Assembly (NCBI GenBank): GCA_029204225.1
Contig: CM055094.1
Span: 22,378,657 to 22,442,656 of the forward strand
Length of the DNA stretch: 64,000 nucleotides
Direction of reading: 5' to 3'
DNA from: Diphasiastrum complanatum
Taxonomy: Eukaryota > Streptophyta > Lycopodiopsida > Lycopodiales > Lycopodiaceae
Shown here: positions 9,331 to 19,831 of the stretch, in pieces
Position numbering within the stretch: the stretch's first letter is position 1
Layout of the letters: each line of letters begins with the position of its first letter
Program-made: the position numbers and the translations under genes
The notes under the pieces: generated by a model
Told to the model about the DNA's origin: nothing
Databases searched by the model: none
Seen by the model: only the letters and a program-made list of their open reading frames with translations

Positions 9331-9680
9331 TCAACAAACTTTAAATATAGAAAGTTTTGATCTAAACTTATCAAACTTTTCTCCAGTAAGTGGCTTAGTG
9401 AAAATATCAGCTAGTTGTTCTTCTGTGCTACAATGAACAACATGAATTTTACGACTTAGCAGCCTTTCACGTATGAAGTGATATTGAATCTCAATGTGTT
9501 TAGTTCTCGCATGGAACACTGGATTCTTTGCTAGCTGAATGCCACTCTGACTGTCGCTATGTAAAGTTGTGGGATTTTCTGCTTCATGCCAATCTCTTCC
9601 AAGATTTGTCTCAACCATATAGCTTCTTGTGCAGCACTACACATTGGCTACAAATTGGCTCAAATTTAGGCTAATAAAGA
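9331..9680 (-). pseudogene. Copia-2 RNase H C-terminus, copy a
   Basis: The frame shows the conserved Copia RNase H end: SDSQSGIQLAKNP, FHARTKHIEIQYHFIRERL and EEQLADIFTKPL. It sits next to the polypurine tract as expected for the last domain of a Copia pol. The N-terminal half of RNase H and nearly all RT are missing, so it cannot be active. Confidence 0.88.
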
Positions 9681-9754
9681 TATATACAATTCTATAGAAT
9701 TACAGTCACAAATTTCAGCCAAAAGTACAACCAAAAATGGAGAAAAAAAGACTA

Positions 9755-9902
9755 CCATCAAACTTTAAGTACATAGAAGGATCATAGTCACTAAGCACAA
9801 ATCCTAATGAAAGTAGAAAGTTGTTGATTCTTGAATACCATGATCTAGGTGCTTGCTTCAAGCCATGAAGACTTCTAAATAGCAAGCACACCGTACTCTC
9901 AT
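9755..9902 (-). pseudogene. Copia RT fragment joined into Copia-2, copy a
   Basis: About 145 bp encode the middle of reverse transcriptase (LLFRSLHGLKQAPRSW, then FLLSLGFVLSDYDPSMYL). It is almost identical to 20281-20421 in Copia-3, which has different LTRs. On one side it abuts the GAGAAAAAAAGACTA leader-like DNA and on the other a gag fragment. In related DNA at 14960 and 42560 the first junction is absent and sequence runs on uninterrupted. This looks like a patchwork from recombination during reverse transcription. Confidence 0.8.
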
Positions 9903-10325
9903 TGTCTTGATTCTGATCATGTACGTCTGAATGTGCTCTCCTTGCTCCATGCGGGCACTATTCAACTTTGACTTCAGAAACATGATTCTTGACGGATTTG
10001 ACGTCTCGAACTGCTCCTTTAGCACATCCCATGCATGTCTGGGTGTAATAGCATCACAAATGTGGGTAATGATGTGATCCTTCACTGACAAGTTAATAAA
10101 GGTCAAAGCTTTCCTCATCTTTTTGTCGAACACTTTGATGTCTGCTTCATTTGGCGGCCTTCTCTCATCACCTGTGACGACTTCTCACACATCTTTCTCC
10201 ATCAGTATGTTTTTCATTTTGAATTTCCACACTGCATAGTTGGAAATCCCGTCCAATTTGCTACTTTCACTCAAAATGGACTCTCCCATGTTTGTCATCG
10301 CAAAACTGCTTAAAACTTCTGCCTT
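9890..10325 (-). pseudogene. Copia-2 gag fragment, copy a
   Basis: The frame (MFDKKMRKALTFINLSVKDH, then HAWDVLKEQFETSN, LKSKLNSARMEQGEHIQTYM) is the central part of a Copia gag of the UBN2/DUF4219 type. The first 60 or so codons (10134-10325) are in other frames. It ends by fusing, out of frame, to the RT fragment. Protease, integrase and the start of RT are absent, so this is a non-autonomous, internally deleted element. Confidence 0.82.
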
Positions 10326-11596
10326 AGGCTAAGAACAGTATGTCGAGGCCAGCAGTGATGTCAGAAGTTGAAAATAATGACCTGCACGTTTTTTCTTACC
10401 AGGCCACTCGCCGCTTTTCCACCAATTTGAAAGCTAAATCGGCGTCGCCTTCCAAAATGCACTCAGTCGTCAATTCCCAACAACGTGCCCAGTGGAATGG
10501 TGAAACTACTTCTGGCGTACTCCGAACACTTTCTCTGCTGCAACCGCTCTGTTTTGTTGTACCGTACTTGCAGGTACAGTCCGGGTGCCCTTCGTTTGGA
10601 GGTTATAGCCTTTCGTTTGGGTCAAAACGGGCAAAGGACCCAAAAATAGGGAGTTTTCTAGCTTTTGAACTGTTTCTTTACTTTGAAGAAACTTCACTCT
10701 TCACTTGTGAAGGGACCCAACTCAACTTTTAGTATGAAAATTTCTAATGAAGTTGAAGGCCAAAATGCACTTCAATTCTTCAGGACCTTGTTTAAAGCTC
10801 ATCCAATGGCTGAACCAAATCTTGTGGTTCGAATTTCTCTCCCATCACAGATTCTGGACTGTTGATTCACTTGACACCTCATCTAAAGGTTCAAATACAT
10901 CTAGGTATCGAACCAAACTCCTGCATACGCTAAGAACTTCGGTACACTGAGTTCTTCATTGCGTTGGGCGCGCGAACTGCCCGCGACTTCCCTGCCTGCG
11001 GCCGCGCCTCCCTTCTCTCAAAAACATCAGATCAAGCTCTCCTGTGGATCATTTTGAGCATGATCTGAGGCCTAGAGCAGGGTTGCCCTACTCAATCCAT
11101 GACTATAGAGTGTTCAGTCAGGAATTCCGTGGAGAAACGGTGATTTTAGCTCAACTTGACAAAGTGGTTGTTTCACCTTTTTACCGCAAATCTGCTAGGT
11201 TAACTGTCTGGAGACAAATCTCTGACATAAACCTCAGAATCTCTCCATGGCTGATTGATAGTGTGATTAGCTTACTTCTTGTCCTTACGGCATCCAAAAC
11301 GGTGCACAAACAGCGAAGAAATCACCAGTTATGTATAAAAACCGTAACCCCAAGTCCGGTTTCAATTTTCAGCTGGCTTCGAAATTGTCAATTTTTCACC
11401 AAATTTTTCCCTGTTTGATGCTATGCACAGGCTAATAATCCCTCTGCTGAGCTTAGCAAACCTCTATAAATTAGAAACCGTGCACCAGTGCTTCTCTTTC
11501 CGTCTTCAACCCGCCGTAAAACCCCGAACTCTCAGAAGACAGTTCTCCCGAAGCTCTCTTCAACGACGACACTGTACTGTGTACACTCCCTGCACG
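10326..11596 (-). other. Copia-2 untranslated leader between PBS and gag, copy a
   Basis: A leader of 1.27 kb with no convincing coding. Part of it (10340-10760) resembles the Copia-1 leader at 63340-63720, including the run around GTACCGTACTTGCAGGTACAG, showing the two families are relatives. It contains a GC-rich patch at about 10965-11020 unlike its surroundings. Open frames on the plus strand are chance. Confidence 0.6.
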
Positions 11597-11608
11597 GCTC
11601 TGATACCA
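11597..11608 (-). promoter_or_regulatory. Primer-binding site, initiator-Met tRNA type
   Basis: The minus strand reads TGGTATCAGAGC, complementary to the 3' end of plant initiator methionine tRNA. It starts two bases inside the LTR end. Confidence 0.92.
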
Positions 11609-11610
11609 AC

Positions 11611-11881
11611 TTAGAATTTGCTTTGCACAGGAACACAGATCATGCTACACAGTAACACAGACAAAAAATCACTCTCCTCAGCAAGCTCACATAGCAACTG
11701 TATTTCTCAAAATGAAATTACACTGTACATATAGTTGTTCACTCAGGCAACCCATGCATGACCCAGGTTGCCGTTGGCGGGACGCGTGTCCCGTCGACTT
11801 GCCTCGTGGCGAGGCCAACTGATCCTTATCCACTGATAGGACCCACTTACAGTCACACAGTGATTCTAACTTTAATTCTAA
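11611..11881 (-). mobile_element. Copia-2 LTR (middle, shared)
   Basis: This 271-bp LTR is bounded by TTAGAATTTG and AATTCTAA on the plus strand. Its ends form an inverted repeat without TG/CA. It lies between a primer-binding site on the left and a polypurine tract complement (CTCCCTCCCTT) on the right, so it serves at once as 5' LTR of copy a and 3' LTR of copy b. An inverted GTTGGC/GACGCGTGTCCCGTCGAC GC-rich part is at about 11780-11800. Confidence 0.85.
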
Positions 11882-11936
11882 CTCCCTCCCTTAAACTATA
11901 GTCACTTTTTATACAGTCATATACATAGCTTTAAAG

Positions 11937-12240
11937 TCAACAAACTTTAAATACAGAAAGTTTTGATCTAAACTTATCAAACTTTTCTCCAGTAAGTGGC
12001 TTAGTGAAAATACCAGCTAGTTGTTCTTCTGTGCTACGATGAACAACATGAATTTCACGACTTAGCAGCCTTTCACGTATGAAGTGATATTGAATCTCAA
12101 TGTGTTTAGTTCTCGCATGGAACACTGGATTCTTTGCTAGCTGAATGCCACTCTGATGTCGCTATGTAAAGTTGTGGAATTTTTCTGCTTCATGCCAATC
12201 TCTTCCAAGATTTGTCTCAACCATATAGCTTCTTGTGCAG
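11937..12240 (-). pseudogene. Copia-2 RNase H C-terminus, copy b
   Basis: Near-identical to copy a (FHARTKHIEIQYHFIRERLL) but with AGIFTKPL in place of ADIFTKPL, which changes a conserved Asp. A one-base deletion at about 12155-12160 breaks the frame before the SDSQSG block. Confidence 0.85.
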
Positions 12241-12360
12241 CACTACACATTGGCTACAAATTGGCTCAAATTTACGCTAAGAAAGATATATACAATTCTA
12301 TAGAATTACAGTCACAAATTTCAGCCAAAAGTACAACCAAAAATGGAGAAAAAAAGACTA

Positions 12361-12508
12361 CCATCAAACTTTAAGTACATAGAAGGATCATAGTCACTAA
12401 GCACAAATCCTAATGAAAGTAGAAAGTTGTTGATTCTTGAATACCATGATCTAGGTGCTTGCTTCAAGCCATAAAGACTTCTAAATAGCAAGCACACCGT
12501 ACTCTCAT
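12361..12508 (-). pseudogene. Copia RT fragment, copy b
   Basis: Same patchwork RT fragment and same junctions as at 9755-9902, offset by 2606 bp. The chimera therefore existed before the element was doubled. Confidence 0.8.
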
Positions 12509-12931
12509 TGTCTTGATTCTGATCATGTACGTTTGAATGTGCTCTCCTTGCTCCATGCGGGCACTATTCAACTTTGACTTCAGAAACATGATTCTTGACG
12601 GATTTGACGTCTCGAACTGCTCCTTTAGCACATCCCATGCATGTCTGGGTGTAATAGCATCACAAATGTGGGTAATGATGTGATCCTTCACTGACAAGTT
12701 AATAAAGGTCAAAGCTTTCCTCATCTTTTTGTCGAACACTTTGATGTCTGCTTCATTTGGCGGCCTTCTCTCATCACCTGTGACGACTTCTCACACATCT
12801 TTCTCCATCAGTATGTTTTTCATTTTGAATTTCCACACTGCATAGTTGGAAATCCCGTCCAATTTGCTACTTTCACTCAAAATGGACTCTCCCATGTTTG
12901 TCATCGCAAAACTGCTTAAAACTTCTGCCTT
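12496..12931 (-). pseudogene. Copia-2 gag fragment, copy b
   Basis: The translated gag fragment is identical to copy a (HAWDVLKEQFETSNPSR). It is followed by the same out-of-frame fusion to RT. Confidence 0.82.
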
Positions 12932-14200
12932 AGGCTAAGAACAGTATGTCGAGGCCAGCAGTGATGTCAGAAGTTGAAAATAATGACCTGCACTTTTTTT
13001 CTTACCAGGCCACTCGCCGCTTTTCCACCAATTTGAAAGCTAAATCGGCGTCGCCTTCCAAAATGCACTCAGTCGTCAATTCCCAACAACGTGCCCAGTG
13101 GAATGGTGAAACTACTTCTGGCGTACTCCGAACACTTTCTCTGCTGCAATCGCTCTGTTTTGTTGTACCGTACTTGCAGGTACAGTCCGGGTGCCCTTCG
13201 TTTGGAGGTTATAGCCTTTCGTTTGGGTCAAAACGGGCAAAGGACCCAAAAATAGGGAGTTTTCTAGCTTTTGAACTGTTTCTTCACTTTGAAGAAACTT
13301 CACTCTTCACTTGTGAAGGGACCCAACTCAACTTTTAGTATGAAAATTTCTAATGAAGTTGAAGGCCAAAATGCACTTCAATTCTTCAGGACCTTGTTTA
13401 AAGCTCATCCAATGGCTGAACCAAATCTTGTGGTTCGAATTTCTCTCCCATCACAGATTCTGGATTGTTGATTCACTTGACACCTCATCTAAAGGTTCAA
13501 ATACATCTAGGTATCGAACCAAACTCCTGCATACGCTAAGAACTTCGGTACACTGAGTTCTTCATTGCGTTGGGCGCGCGAACTGCCCGCGACTTCCCTG
13601 CCTGCGGCCGCGCCTCCCTTCTCTCAAAAACATTAGATCAAGCTCTCCTGTGGATCATTTTGAGCATGATCTGAGGCCTAGAGTAGGGTTGCCCTACTGA
13701 ATCCATGACTATAGAGTGTTCAGTCAGGAATTCCGTGGAGAAACGGTGATTTTAGCTCAACTTGACAAAGTGGCTGTTTCACCTTTACCGAAAATCTGCT
13801 AGGTTAACTGTCTGGAGACAAATCTTTGACATAAACCTCAGAATCTCTCCATGGCTGATTGACAGTGTGATTAGCTTACTTCTTGTCCTTACGGCATCCA
13901 AAACGGTGCACAAACAGCGAAGAAATCACCAGTTATGTATAAAAACCGTAACCCCAAGTCCGGTTTCAATTTTCAGCTGGCTTCGAAATTGTCAATTTTT
14001 CACCAAATTTTTCCCTGTTTGATGCTATGCACAGGCTAATAATCCCTCTGCTGAGCTTAGCAAACCTCTATAAATTAGAAACCGTGCACCAGTGCTTCTC
14101 TTTCCGTCTTCAACCCGCCGTAAAACCCCGAACTCTCAGAAGACAGTTCTCCCGAAGCTCTCTTCAACGGCGACACTGTACTGTGTACACTCCCTGCACG
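12932..14200 (-). other. Copia-2 leader, copy b
   Basis: Counterpart of 10326-11596 with few substitutions and a short deletion near 13783-13790. No coding is supported. Confidence 0.6.
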
Positions 14201-14212
14201 GCTCTGATACCA
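14201..14212 (-). promoter_or_regulatory. Primer-binding site, initiator-Met tRNA type
   Basis: TGGTATCAGAGC on the minus strand, two bases from the LTR that begins at 14215. Confidence 0.92.
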
Positions 14213-14214
14213 AC

Positions 14215-14485
14215 TTAGAATTTGCTTTGCACAGGAACACAGATCATGCTACACAGTAACATAGACAAAAAATCACTCTCCTCAGCAAGCTCACATAGCA
14301 ACTGTATTTCTCAAAATGAAATTACACTGTACATATAGTTGTTCACTCAGGCAACCCATGCATGACCCAGGTTGCCGTTGGCGGGACACGTGTCCCGTCG
14401 ACTTGCCTCGTGGCGAGGCCAACTGATCCTTATCCACTGATAGGACCCACTTACAGTCACACAGTGATTCTAACTTTAATTCTAA
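14215..14485 (-). mobile_element. Copia-2 LTR (third in the chain)
   Basis: 271 bp, nearly identical to 11611-11881, same TTAGAA/TTCTAA ends. It is followed again by a polypurine tract and an RNase H end, continuing the LTR-internal-LTR-internal chain. Confidence 0.85.
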
Positions 14486-14540
14486 CTCCCTCCCTTAAAC
14501 TATAGTCACTTTTTATACAGTCATATACATAGCTTTAAAG

Positions 14541-14850
14541 TCAACAAACTTTAAATACAGAAAGTTTTGATCTAAACTTATCAAACTCTTCTCCAGTAAG
14601 TTGCTTAGTGAAAATATCAGCTAGTTGTTCTTCTGTGCTACGATGAACAACATGAATTTCACGACTTAGCAGCCTTTCACGTATGAAGTGATATTGAATC
14701 TCAATGTGTTTAGTTCTCGCATGGAACACTAGATTCTTTGCTAGCTGAATGCCACTCTGATGTCGCTATGTAAAGTTGTGGAATTTTTCTGCTTCATGCC
14801 AATCTCTTCGAAGATTTGTCTCAACCATATAGCTTCTTGTGCAGCACTAC
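14541..14850 (-). pseudogene. Copia-2 RNase H C-terminus, copy c
   Basis: Third RNase H end (HIEIQYHFIRERLLSREIH). Substitutions give IFTKQLTGEEF. It shares the one-base deletion of copy b. No RT or gag follows; homology to the unit 2 sequence at 42137-42830 continues instead. Confidence 0.82.
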
Positions 14851-15479
14851 ACATTGGCTACAAATTGGCTCAAATTTAAGCTAAGACAGAGATATACAAT
14901 TCTATAGAATTATAGTCACAAATTTCAGCCAAAAGTACAACCAAAAATCGAGAAAAAAAGGCTAAAAAAACTATCACTAACTAAAATTAGAATGAAAACA
15001 CAAAAATGGCCATAACTTGGTCATTGTAGCCCAAATCAGAAAATCTCAATACCTCTAGAAAGCTAAAAGAATGATCTATTGATGTACAAGAAGAAACTAC
15101 ACACAAAATGAAGATTAGATGTCAGAAATTGAATCAAAACTTGCTTGGAAATTAAAAAATCAAGAACAAGATCTCTTGAAACTCAAAATTACAAAATGAA
15201 CAATAGCCTCCAAATTTAGCATGACCTCAGCTATTTATAGTGGTTGTTTGTGCCTCTATTACAAGTTTCGGGCCTTAATTGGCTAATTTGGGCCTTCCAA
15301 CCATTATTACAAGTTTCTTATTCACAAATATAGCGAGGTTGTTCGAACCCCTTTATTAACTATCCTAATGACTAATTCTATTTTTAAGTTAGCTCCATGG
15401 CCATGTTTGGTAATTCATTAATAAGCTCATGGGCTAATTATATGCAACACATGACATGGGACGCTCAAGCATAGAGAAC
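14851..15479 (-). other. Leader- and LTR-like fragment, internally deleted
   Basis: This matches 42470-43400 of unit 2 but lacks about 325 bp that there contain a primer-binding site and LTR end. On the minus strand a TATA-like CTATAAATAG is at about 15231-15240, so the right part is probably an LTR promoter. No coding is supported. Confidence 0.5.
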
Positions 15480-16210
15480 CAAACATAGGTCCAAGAACTC
15501 GAGGACCAACTGAAGAAAGCAGACCAAGTGGCTCAACAAGATACATAGATCGTGTCCAAACTTCAAACCGAGCTCAACCAAGAAAAGACCATGCGACAAA
15601 CGTACCAATCAAACCGCCAGCACCTAGTGCTGAAACAGACGACATTAGAGTAGGAGCCTGAATCTCCCAGAGCCAATGAGAGATCGCTCAACAACTATGT
15701 CTGTGCCTTGTAGCACAAGGTTGCAAAAGATAAGATGGAGATGCAGAGAGCCCAGGCCAACTTTGCAACCCAACAGGTGACCCTAGAGCTCAAGGTCCAG
15801 CAAGCTGATCGGCAAGCAAAGGCCATCCAAGTTGCACTAGATCAGATGGTCTCGTCACGAAAGAAGATGAGACACCGGCCGTCCAGAAACTCTAGAAAAA
15901 TGGGCCGAGTACTACAAAGACCAATTTGCACGAGCGTTCCAAATCTATCAGGACCAATGCAAACTTCATGATGCTATGTTCACCTCTAAAGACTTGGAGC
16001 GGGCAACTCGACATGCCACACTCCAAGAAGACAAGCAAGCACTCAAGTCTATCGAAGGCCAGCTGCAAACCTTGAAGAAGCAGTTCATTGTCGTTCTAGA
16101 GTTCTCCACTGCTCTAGATGACAATTTACTTTTAACTTTTCAATATCTCATTATACTAGCTTTTTATTATTTTTCTCTGCCTTTCCCGACTTTCCCCCCC
16201 CTCTAATTCT
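15480..16210 (+). pseudogene. RLX-5 coiled-coil gag-like frame, broken
   Basis: Consecutive frames encode a Gln/Glu/Lys-rich heptad-like protein: MQRAQANFATQQVTLELKV, ADRQAKAIQVALDQM, then after a frameshift EDKQALKSIEGQLQTLKKQF. Long coiled coils are expected. The better-preserved copy at 43327-44300 has an added N-terminal part (LQQQLHQMLDEQATEKSRGQ). The position upstream of a polypurine tract and LTR at 18194-18206 on the same strand suggests a retroelement structural (gag-like) protein, but no zinc knuckle or pol was found, so the assignment is inference. Confidence 0.5.
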
Positions 16211-16214
16211 GACA

Positions 16215-16397
16215 TCATTCCCATTTATCAGGTTGCATCAGAGGCAAATTAATTTCTTTTTTGTTTTTGCCGTCCCTACTGGCTTTGTCTAGGTTAAGGA
16301 TTTCGGCTATTTCTGTGATGTTTTCGGGAGTCCTCCATTCCGTTTTGTAGCAGGCCTTTGTGCCATCATCAATTTTTCGCACGATTGACGCTTCCAA
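16215..16397 (-). other. Conserved antisense 60-residue frame inside RLX-5
   Basis: A minus-strand frame with protein-like composition (ACYKTEWRTPENITEIAEIL, then NLDKASRDGKNKKEIN) lies within an element read on the plus strand. The unit 2 copy (44308-44490) encodes the same 60 residues with silent changes only. No family is recognised. It may be a captured fragment of a host exon in reverse orientation. Confidence 0.35.
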
Positions 16398-17223
16398 TTG
16401 GAGCTAGATCACATCCATCAACCTCCTCTCTTTGTTCCACCTCAATATGTGCCAGAGTACCAGCCATCAGGAGCAAAGAACTTGTCTGATGCCCTCGCAG
16501 AGCACATCAAGCATTGCCACACCACTGCCACCACCCTTCTAGAAGCCCTTCATCTCACATATAACGAGCTCTGGACCCTGTACAATGACTGCCACCAATA
16601 CCATCCCGCCACCCTCATCATTTGTTACAACATTGCCTTGGCACATTATAATGCCATTATCCAAGATCCATCCATCCACCATCTATGATCCATCTCTAAC
16701 TTTTCCTTCATAGAATCCGCCTCCACCATCGACTACCAGCAACTTTAGCTCACTTTCTCACATTTTGACCTCCAAACTAGCGGAGATCGCACCTTCGACC
16801 ATGATCTCTAGTATGCCACTCAAGTCGAAGCCACCACCTCTTTTCATATCGATCCTAACATTCCCGAGTTTGAGATCACATCTTCTCCTCATGGATCCTC
16901 ACCACCTTGCGCCATCTCGCCTCCCATCATCTCTTTGCCCCCCAAATCTGATCTTCCATCCACCTCCGCCGTTCCTCCTCGCACCGTGGACAACCTCGCT
17001 GATCTTGTGGTGGTACACAAGCACTGGTACCATAAGGTCTTGTCGATACCTGACTCAGTCAGCTCTCTTCGTCCATGAATATCCAAATATCAAGACAAGG
17101 GATGGCTATAAATTACCTAGAAAGCTCAAGGAGCTCCTCAAGAAACAACTAGAGTGGAGGAAGACGGTACTTTTGCATAACCCAGAGCTGGTAAAAGGGT
17201 ATCTTGCAGCTCCTATAGTTTAA
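16398..17223 (+). pseudogene. RLX-5 downstream frames, unrecognised
   Basis: Plus-strand frames continue: PPQYVPEYQPSGAKNLSDAL with ALHLTYNELWTLYNDCHQY (16398-16688), then a Pro/Ser-rich stretch and ending KELLKKQLEWRKTVLLHNPE (to 17223). Stops and frameshifts interrupt them. The first part is repeated at 44500-44820. I see no known domain. They may be the C-terminal part of the coiled-coil protein or a neighbouring accessory protein. Confidence 0.35.
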
Positions 17224-18193
17224 AGGCATATGCATCGTACCATCCAATGCCTAGAAGAAAATCTTGGTCAGCATTGAAGACTCCAAGCGTCGAGGCCTAA
17301 ATTGGCCATTAATAAAATCAGATAAGTGTTGAAGCACAACGGGCGATTCCAAAGGGCCTTCAACCGCTTCATGACTGACACGACTAACTCTCCAGATCTC
17401 ATCATACTAGAAGCTCAATTATAATGTGGAGACACTGCTGACAGCTACAAAAGTGATTACAAGGTGGGACATGTGCTTTGGTGAATACCGTTTCAATCCG
17501 AACAAAGCCTTCAAAGCACCGGCCATCGTTGACGGCCATCGTTGATCGAATCCCCTTCAACCGGACCTACCATCACCTATCTGCTACATCATTTGTTAAT
17601 ATAGCGAGGTTGGAATGATGGCATAGGACGGGATTCCTGGGGAATATGCACCTGATGTTCGGCCCAATCCGCTCACAATCTATAACTCGCAGCACATTGT
17701 GTTTCTGTTTCATCCGCGTAGTTGCTAAAACCCATTGAAAAATCCGCGATGTCGAATATACAAAGGGCCAACAACTAGAACAGGCTCCATGAAGCACGTT
17801 TCACCACCTTCTTGTATCATTTTCTTTAGTAACAAAAAAAAAAAAGAGAAGAAAGAAAGAAAAAGAGAGAAAAAGAAGTACTGAAAAAATATCAAGGGAC
17901 TCATTTTTATTTTCCTGTTTTTCACCATTAATTCAATTTTTTTCTTTCTTCTTTTTATTTATTCATATATTGAATTATTTTTCATTTATCTATTTGTACA
18001 TACACCTTCTTTGTTTCCCCCCCTCTACAGCTCAATTTTGTTGCCAAATTTTTTTCTTCTCATCACTTTTCGCCGAATCTTTTTCTCCTCTTGTCTATAC
18101 CTCTTTCTTCCCTTCCTTTCGCAATGGTCTCACATCGCCACGCACGCCAACACCAATGACATATGTAGGTGCCAAGGGACTGTCACCAAATTT
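17224..18193. other. Non-genic internal part of RLX-5
   Basis: No gene is supported. It contains a purine-rich low-complexity run (about 17835-17880) and pyrimidine-rich DNA from 17930 to 18120. The short open frames show no family features. Confidence 0.4.
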
Positions 18194-18205
18194 GTAGTGG
18201 GAGCA
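18194..18205 (+). promoter_or_regulatory. Polypurine tract of RLX-5
   Basis: GTAGTGGGAGCA precedes TGTTAGAAG, the usual arrangement before a 3' LTR. Confidence 0.55.
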
Positions 18206-18885
18206 TGTTAGAAGATTCTGGTGAAGATTTTTCTAACGGATTCCAGATGCCAAAAAGAGCCTAATGGATATCAAGTGAAGGAATCAAGCCACCAAACTAC
18301 ATTAAGGAGCATTGACAAATAACCGAGAAGAAGGTTTGGAATCCAGATTTACTAGGAACACCAATATCAGAAGGTTGATGAGACCAATGAGCGAAAAGAA
18401 ACCCTAGTGCCTCCCCAACATATTTTACGTGGACGAGAACAAAAGCATGGCCGAGTCAATTCAATGACTTAGATCTAAATTGTAATATAACGTCAAACAC
18501 CCTTAGAAGGTGCATTGTACTCGTAAGCCAAGGGCACGTGAAATAGAATTAGATCTATGCTCCAATGGGCCAAAAACAAGAAAGGATCCAAGTAGTATTA
18601 AATGCATTTTGGCTTATAACTTTTTAAGATAGCCAAGTTCGTATGGCACATGGTTTTTGGGTGAACCAAAAACCCTAACCCTAGCTTTGTCTATAAGTAG
18701 GGATGTGACACCATTTTGGATTCACTTTTCATTTGTAAGAATAGAGATTGAGAGAGAGAGAGAGAGAGAAGAGAAGCCTCCTCCTCCATTTTTCTTACTT
18801 TTGTGAAGCCTTTCTATTTTGCCATTGTATGCTTGATTATGGATGTATGAAAGTTTGATTGTAGTTTCTTAATCATGCTATCACA
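18206..18885 (+). mobile_element. RLX-5 3' LTR
   Basis: About 680 bp begin TGTTAGAAG and end near TATCACA. It holds a TATA box TATAAGTAG at 18692-18700 and a short GA tract downstream (18749-18769). Part of it (18466-18769) recurs at 44824-45149. Copia-3 has inserted within a few bases of its end. No 5' LTR is present in the window. Confidence 0.65.
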
Positions 18886-18888
18886 TAT

Positions 18889-19501
18889 TGTTGAATTCAC
18901 ACGTGTGGGATGTCCTACACATGTACTTTTGATCTCCTAAGCCCAATAATATCATAAAGATCAGACTAGCATTGATTGACAATAGGAAAGCTGATCATAC
19001 AAGAAATATTATTGTGTTACAAGCAAGATCTATCAACAAAACATGAAACTAAGTGCAATAAATGCCTCAACCCGGCTCGAGAGAGAAAATGAAAGTACAA
19101 ACTCGAGTAGAGAGAGAGGGCACAAAGAGCTTAGTCTCCAAATTTGCATTACACACAAATTTCATCATCTTCTCAATGAGAGTACATCACATATATATAG
19201 ATCCATGGACTCTCCTCCTACTTTGAGTTGAATTGGAGTTATGAATCCACCTCTCAAGCTATCTAGACTTATTCAAGCCACCTCAATATGTCTAATTGTG
19301 CCACCTAGTCTTTTCATGCATTAATTGTCGCATGCAAAGTACAAATGGCAATTCCTATGGTAGCTCGAGTTTCTACTTCTACCTACCTTGAATATTTTAT
19401 TCTAAGATGGGTCTTTACGAAGCCAAAAGAGCTCAATTAATCTTTGGCATTTTTCAAACCCCTACTTACAACATTAGATAGATTTTTCAAATATTTTGAC
19501 A
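18889..19501 (-). repeat. Copia-3 3' LTR
   Basis: 613 bp with canonical TG/CA ends. It contains a TATATATAG-like box (about 19193-19201) and is very similar to 24016-24627, indicating recent insertion relative to the older remnants around it. Confidence 0.88.
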
Positions 19502-19519
19502 CTCCTCCTAAAAATGTAT

Positions 19520-19831
19520 CTAATGTGGATCAAGCATCGATCTTGAGATAAGACCAAGATTAGATCTATGCTTTGAGAAGGCACTTTTGCAAAGTGAATT
19601 TGTGAGAAGATCAGCAATACATGAAGATGTGTCGACGTGTTCCAAGTTGATTTCACCTCCAATGAGCTTTTCCCTTACAAAATGGTGTGCCACTTCTATA
19701 TGCTTGCTTCTTGCATGAAAAATAGGATTGTTTGCAAGAGCTTGTGCCGATATGTTGTCACATTTGATCAAGGGAAGATCATCCTCTTTGATGCACTTTA
19801 GCTCCATGATTAACCTCTTGATCCAAAGCAC
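19520..19831 (-). pseudogene. Copia-3 RNase H C-terminus
   Basis: The frame ends the polyprotein: DNISAQALANNPIFHARSKH, then EVAHHFVREKLIGGEINLEH. It is out of frame with the RT frame. The N-terminal half of RNase H is deleted: at about 19910-19930 the RT end RPDLSYCVH joins directly to the QDTISLSS-equivalent codons, skipping about 130 residues. Confidence 0.88.

Noticed and set aside
10340-10732. 130-residue plus-strand protein (and 12946-13338)
   Set aside because: It is antisense to the Copia-2 leader. The two copies are near-identical only because the element is doubled, and the related Copia-1 leader at 63330 does not keep the frame.
11044-11418. 124-residue plus-strand frame in the Copia-2 leader
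   Set aside because: It is not open in copy b, where a small deletion shortens it, and it lacks any domain.
11597-11608. TGGTATCAGAGC as part of a tRNA gene
   Set aside because: Only 12 bases match and no cloverleaf surrounds it; its position beside LTRs identifies a primer-binding site.
9226-14485. Regularly spaced repeats suggesting a satellite or CRISPR-like array
   Set aside because: The period of 2605 bp is an LTR element unit with primer-binding sites and polypurine tracts. Nothing resembles short repeats with spacers.
18884-18888. CATAT as target-site duplication of Copia-3
   Set aside because: The right end of the element runs into a second polypurine tract and internal region, so no partner can be read.
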